DNA of 34,767 bases from Okeania hirsuta. GTDB lineage: Bacteria > Cyanobacteriota > Cyanobacteriia > Cyanobacteriales > Microcoleaceae. The translations under genes were made by a program, and so were the position numbers. Location: contig NZ_RCBY01000062.1 of NCBI RefSeq assembly GCF_003838195.1, positions 1 through 34,767 of the forward strand. Reading direction: 5' to 3'. Shown here one piece after another: positions 33,959 to 34,767 of this stretch (its first letter is position 1; each line of letters begins with the position of its first letter). Under the pieces are notes generated by a model that worked only from the letters and a program-made list of their open reading frames with translations, did no database searches and had not been told where the DNA came from.

Positions 33959-34217
33959 TAATTAGGGTTTGCTGATTAAATATAAAAGCATTGACATATA
34001 AAGAGAAGTGCCTTTTTGGGAACGAAAAAAGTGCGCCTGTTTCAGCTCTTCACGCTCATGCATGGAGCGTATTTTAGGCGCATAGTTGGGCAGAAAAATC
34101 ATTCTTACAAAACGCCCGCTCCTACTTCCTCGCTCCCGATCCATTTCTCCTGTCTCCTGTCTCCAGTATAGCTGTCTCCTACCCCTACTAAAATACTTTT
34201 TCAGCAAACCCTAATTA
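33959..34217. mobile_element. MITE-like element family B, copy B3 (intact ends)
   Basis: Perfect 17-bp terminal inverted repeats: TAATTAGGGTTTGCTGA (33959-33975) and TCAGCAAACCCTAATTA (34201-34217). The outer TAATTA is itself palindromic, so it may be a target duplication or part of the repeat. It encodes an 81-codon minus-strand ORF running end to end, whose tail SLYMSMLLYLISKP is also legible in B2. This may be a relic of a transposase gene. The core has GGAGACA units. Confidence 0.85.
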
Positions 34218-34301
34218 TTTATGTCTATCTACTTAATACTAAATCCGAGCAATAAGATATTTATTAGGAGGATAAAGCAGAAAGGTTAGAAAGTATAACT
34301 C

Positions 34302-34455
34302 ATATCAAATCCGGTAGAATTTGTGTAATTAGATTCATAGTTTGGAGACCCATCCCTAACCCCTCCCAGGAGGGGGAATGTGGGGATATCGATAAAGATT
34401 TGGCAATGGCACTCAGATGGAACATTTTTTTATACTGAATTAAGTGGATTTGATC
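34302..34455. mobile_element. MITE-like element family C, copy C2
   Basis: Left end ATATCAAATCCGGTAG with GTGTAATTAGAT following, as in C1. Right end AGTGGATTTGATCT, preceded by ATTTTTTTATACTGAA. Its core is the CATCCCTAACCCC hairpin (34348-34376) instead of the GGAGTCA array of C1. Confidence 0.75.
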
Positions 34456-34767
34456 TCAAAAGTACTTTTTAATAATCGGATTGAGTATAATTTAAGTAAT
34501 TTAACTTTTTTATAGCAGTTCTATTTGGGTTTAGAAAAAAATCTCTTATAGTAAATAAAAATCAATGAGAGTTTTATACTTTGCAGTCTATTTTTGGATT
34601 GTTAATCCTGCATAAATTTCTATATTTTCATTTGTGCAACATTCTATAGAAAAGAAAAGCAGAAGAGAGAATTTTTGAGGCTTTATATCATGTTCCCCCT
34701 CCGGGGGAGCTACGAATTGCGGTTGAATACTTATAAATAAATGTTGTGAGTCCTCAGGAGTCAGGAG
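34456..34767. other. AT-rich end of window with a partial family A copy
   Basis: No ORF. ATATCATGT (34685-34693), then a CCCCCTCCGGGGG hairpin, then GCGGTTGAATACTTA matches the reverse complement of the right end of A1 (CCGGTTGAATACTTA) with an inserted palindrome. A GGAGTCA array begins at 34753 and runs off the window. Confidence 0.55.

Noticed and set aside
33962-34207. 81-codon minus-strand gene filling element B3
   Set aside because: It spans exactly between the terminal repeats and is open only in this copy. B1 and B2 break the frame. At best it is a transposase relic.

Overview
The window reads as chromosome of a filamentous cyanobacterium with low coding density, of the Trichodesmium/Okeania type (the genus is inference). 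The basis is about 15 HIP1 palindromes (GCGATCGC) scattered over an AT-rich background, several cyanobacteria-specific gene families (zeta-carotene desaturase, DUF3119, DUF3086, DUF6930, DUF3352, Npun_F0494), cyanobacterial heptanucleotide tandem repeats, and only about 55% protein-coding DNA. No rRNA, tRNA or CRISPR array was found.

Layout. 1-985: remains of a beta/gamma-crystallin-like gene interrupted by TAG, and a fossil transposase. 986-6084: an envelope-lipid cluster: a small membrane protein (minus strand), then MlaE-type permease, DUF3119, DUF3086 and plsY on the plus strand. Every gap in this cluster is filled with a different repeat element. 6389-9690: a PAP/fibrillin-like gene, then a foreign-looking pair, an AraC-type regulator and a GC-richer alpha/beta hydrolase, separated by one mobile element nested in another. 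9928-12577: a large decayed gene for an SH3-repeat protein with a C39-like peptidase domain, broken by two in-frame TGA codons and a frameshift. 12946-16556: peroxiredoxin Q/BCP (minus), an Npun_F0494 family protein, then cobQ and a small 2Fe-2S ferredoxin. 17562-22641 (minus): DUF6930 protein, a small protease-like ORF, zeta-carotene desaturase, a small secreted protein, a 77-bp minisatellite and an SRPBCC protein. 23093-25279: A-type Fe-S carrier, TPR protein, a TnpB fossil and a small conserved protein with a strong terminator. 25354-30719: palindromic repeats, a TIGR01777 oxidoreductase (minus), DUF3352 protein and an AGCS amino-acid:cation symporter. 31482-33238: two FeoA-domain genes, the second fused to a membrane helix and a TonB-C-like tail. 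33239-34767: no gene, only repeat elements.

The genes are mostly housekeeping: envelope lipid transport and phospholipid synthesis, carotenoid and cobalamin synthesis, Fe-S and iron handling, and peroxide defence. The most unusual content is the intergenic DNA. At least five families of small repeat elements (called A-E here) can be recognised, four of them as pairs or triplets inside the window. Copies of one family share their ends but carry different cores, and the same cores (GGAGACA/GGAGTCA heptamers, or a CCCACCCCTAACCCC hairpin) recur in unrelated families. One element is caught inserted in another, and the uninterrupted site is also present in the window. All function calls come from reading translations and motifs; no database search was run.
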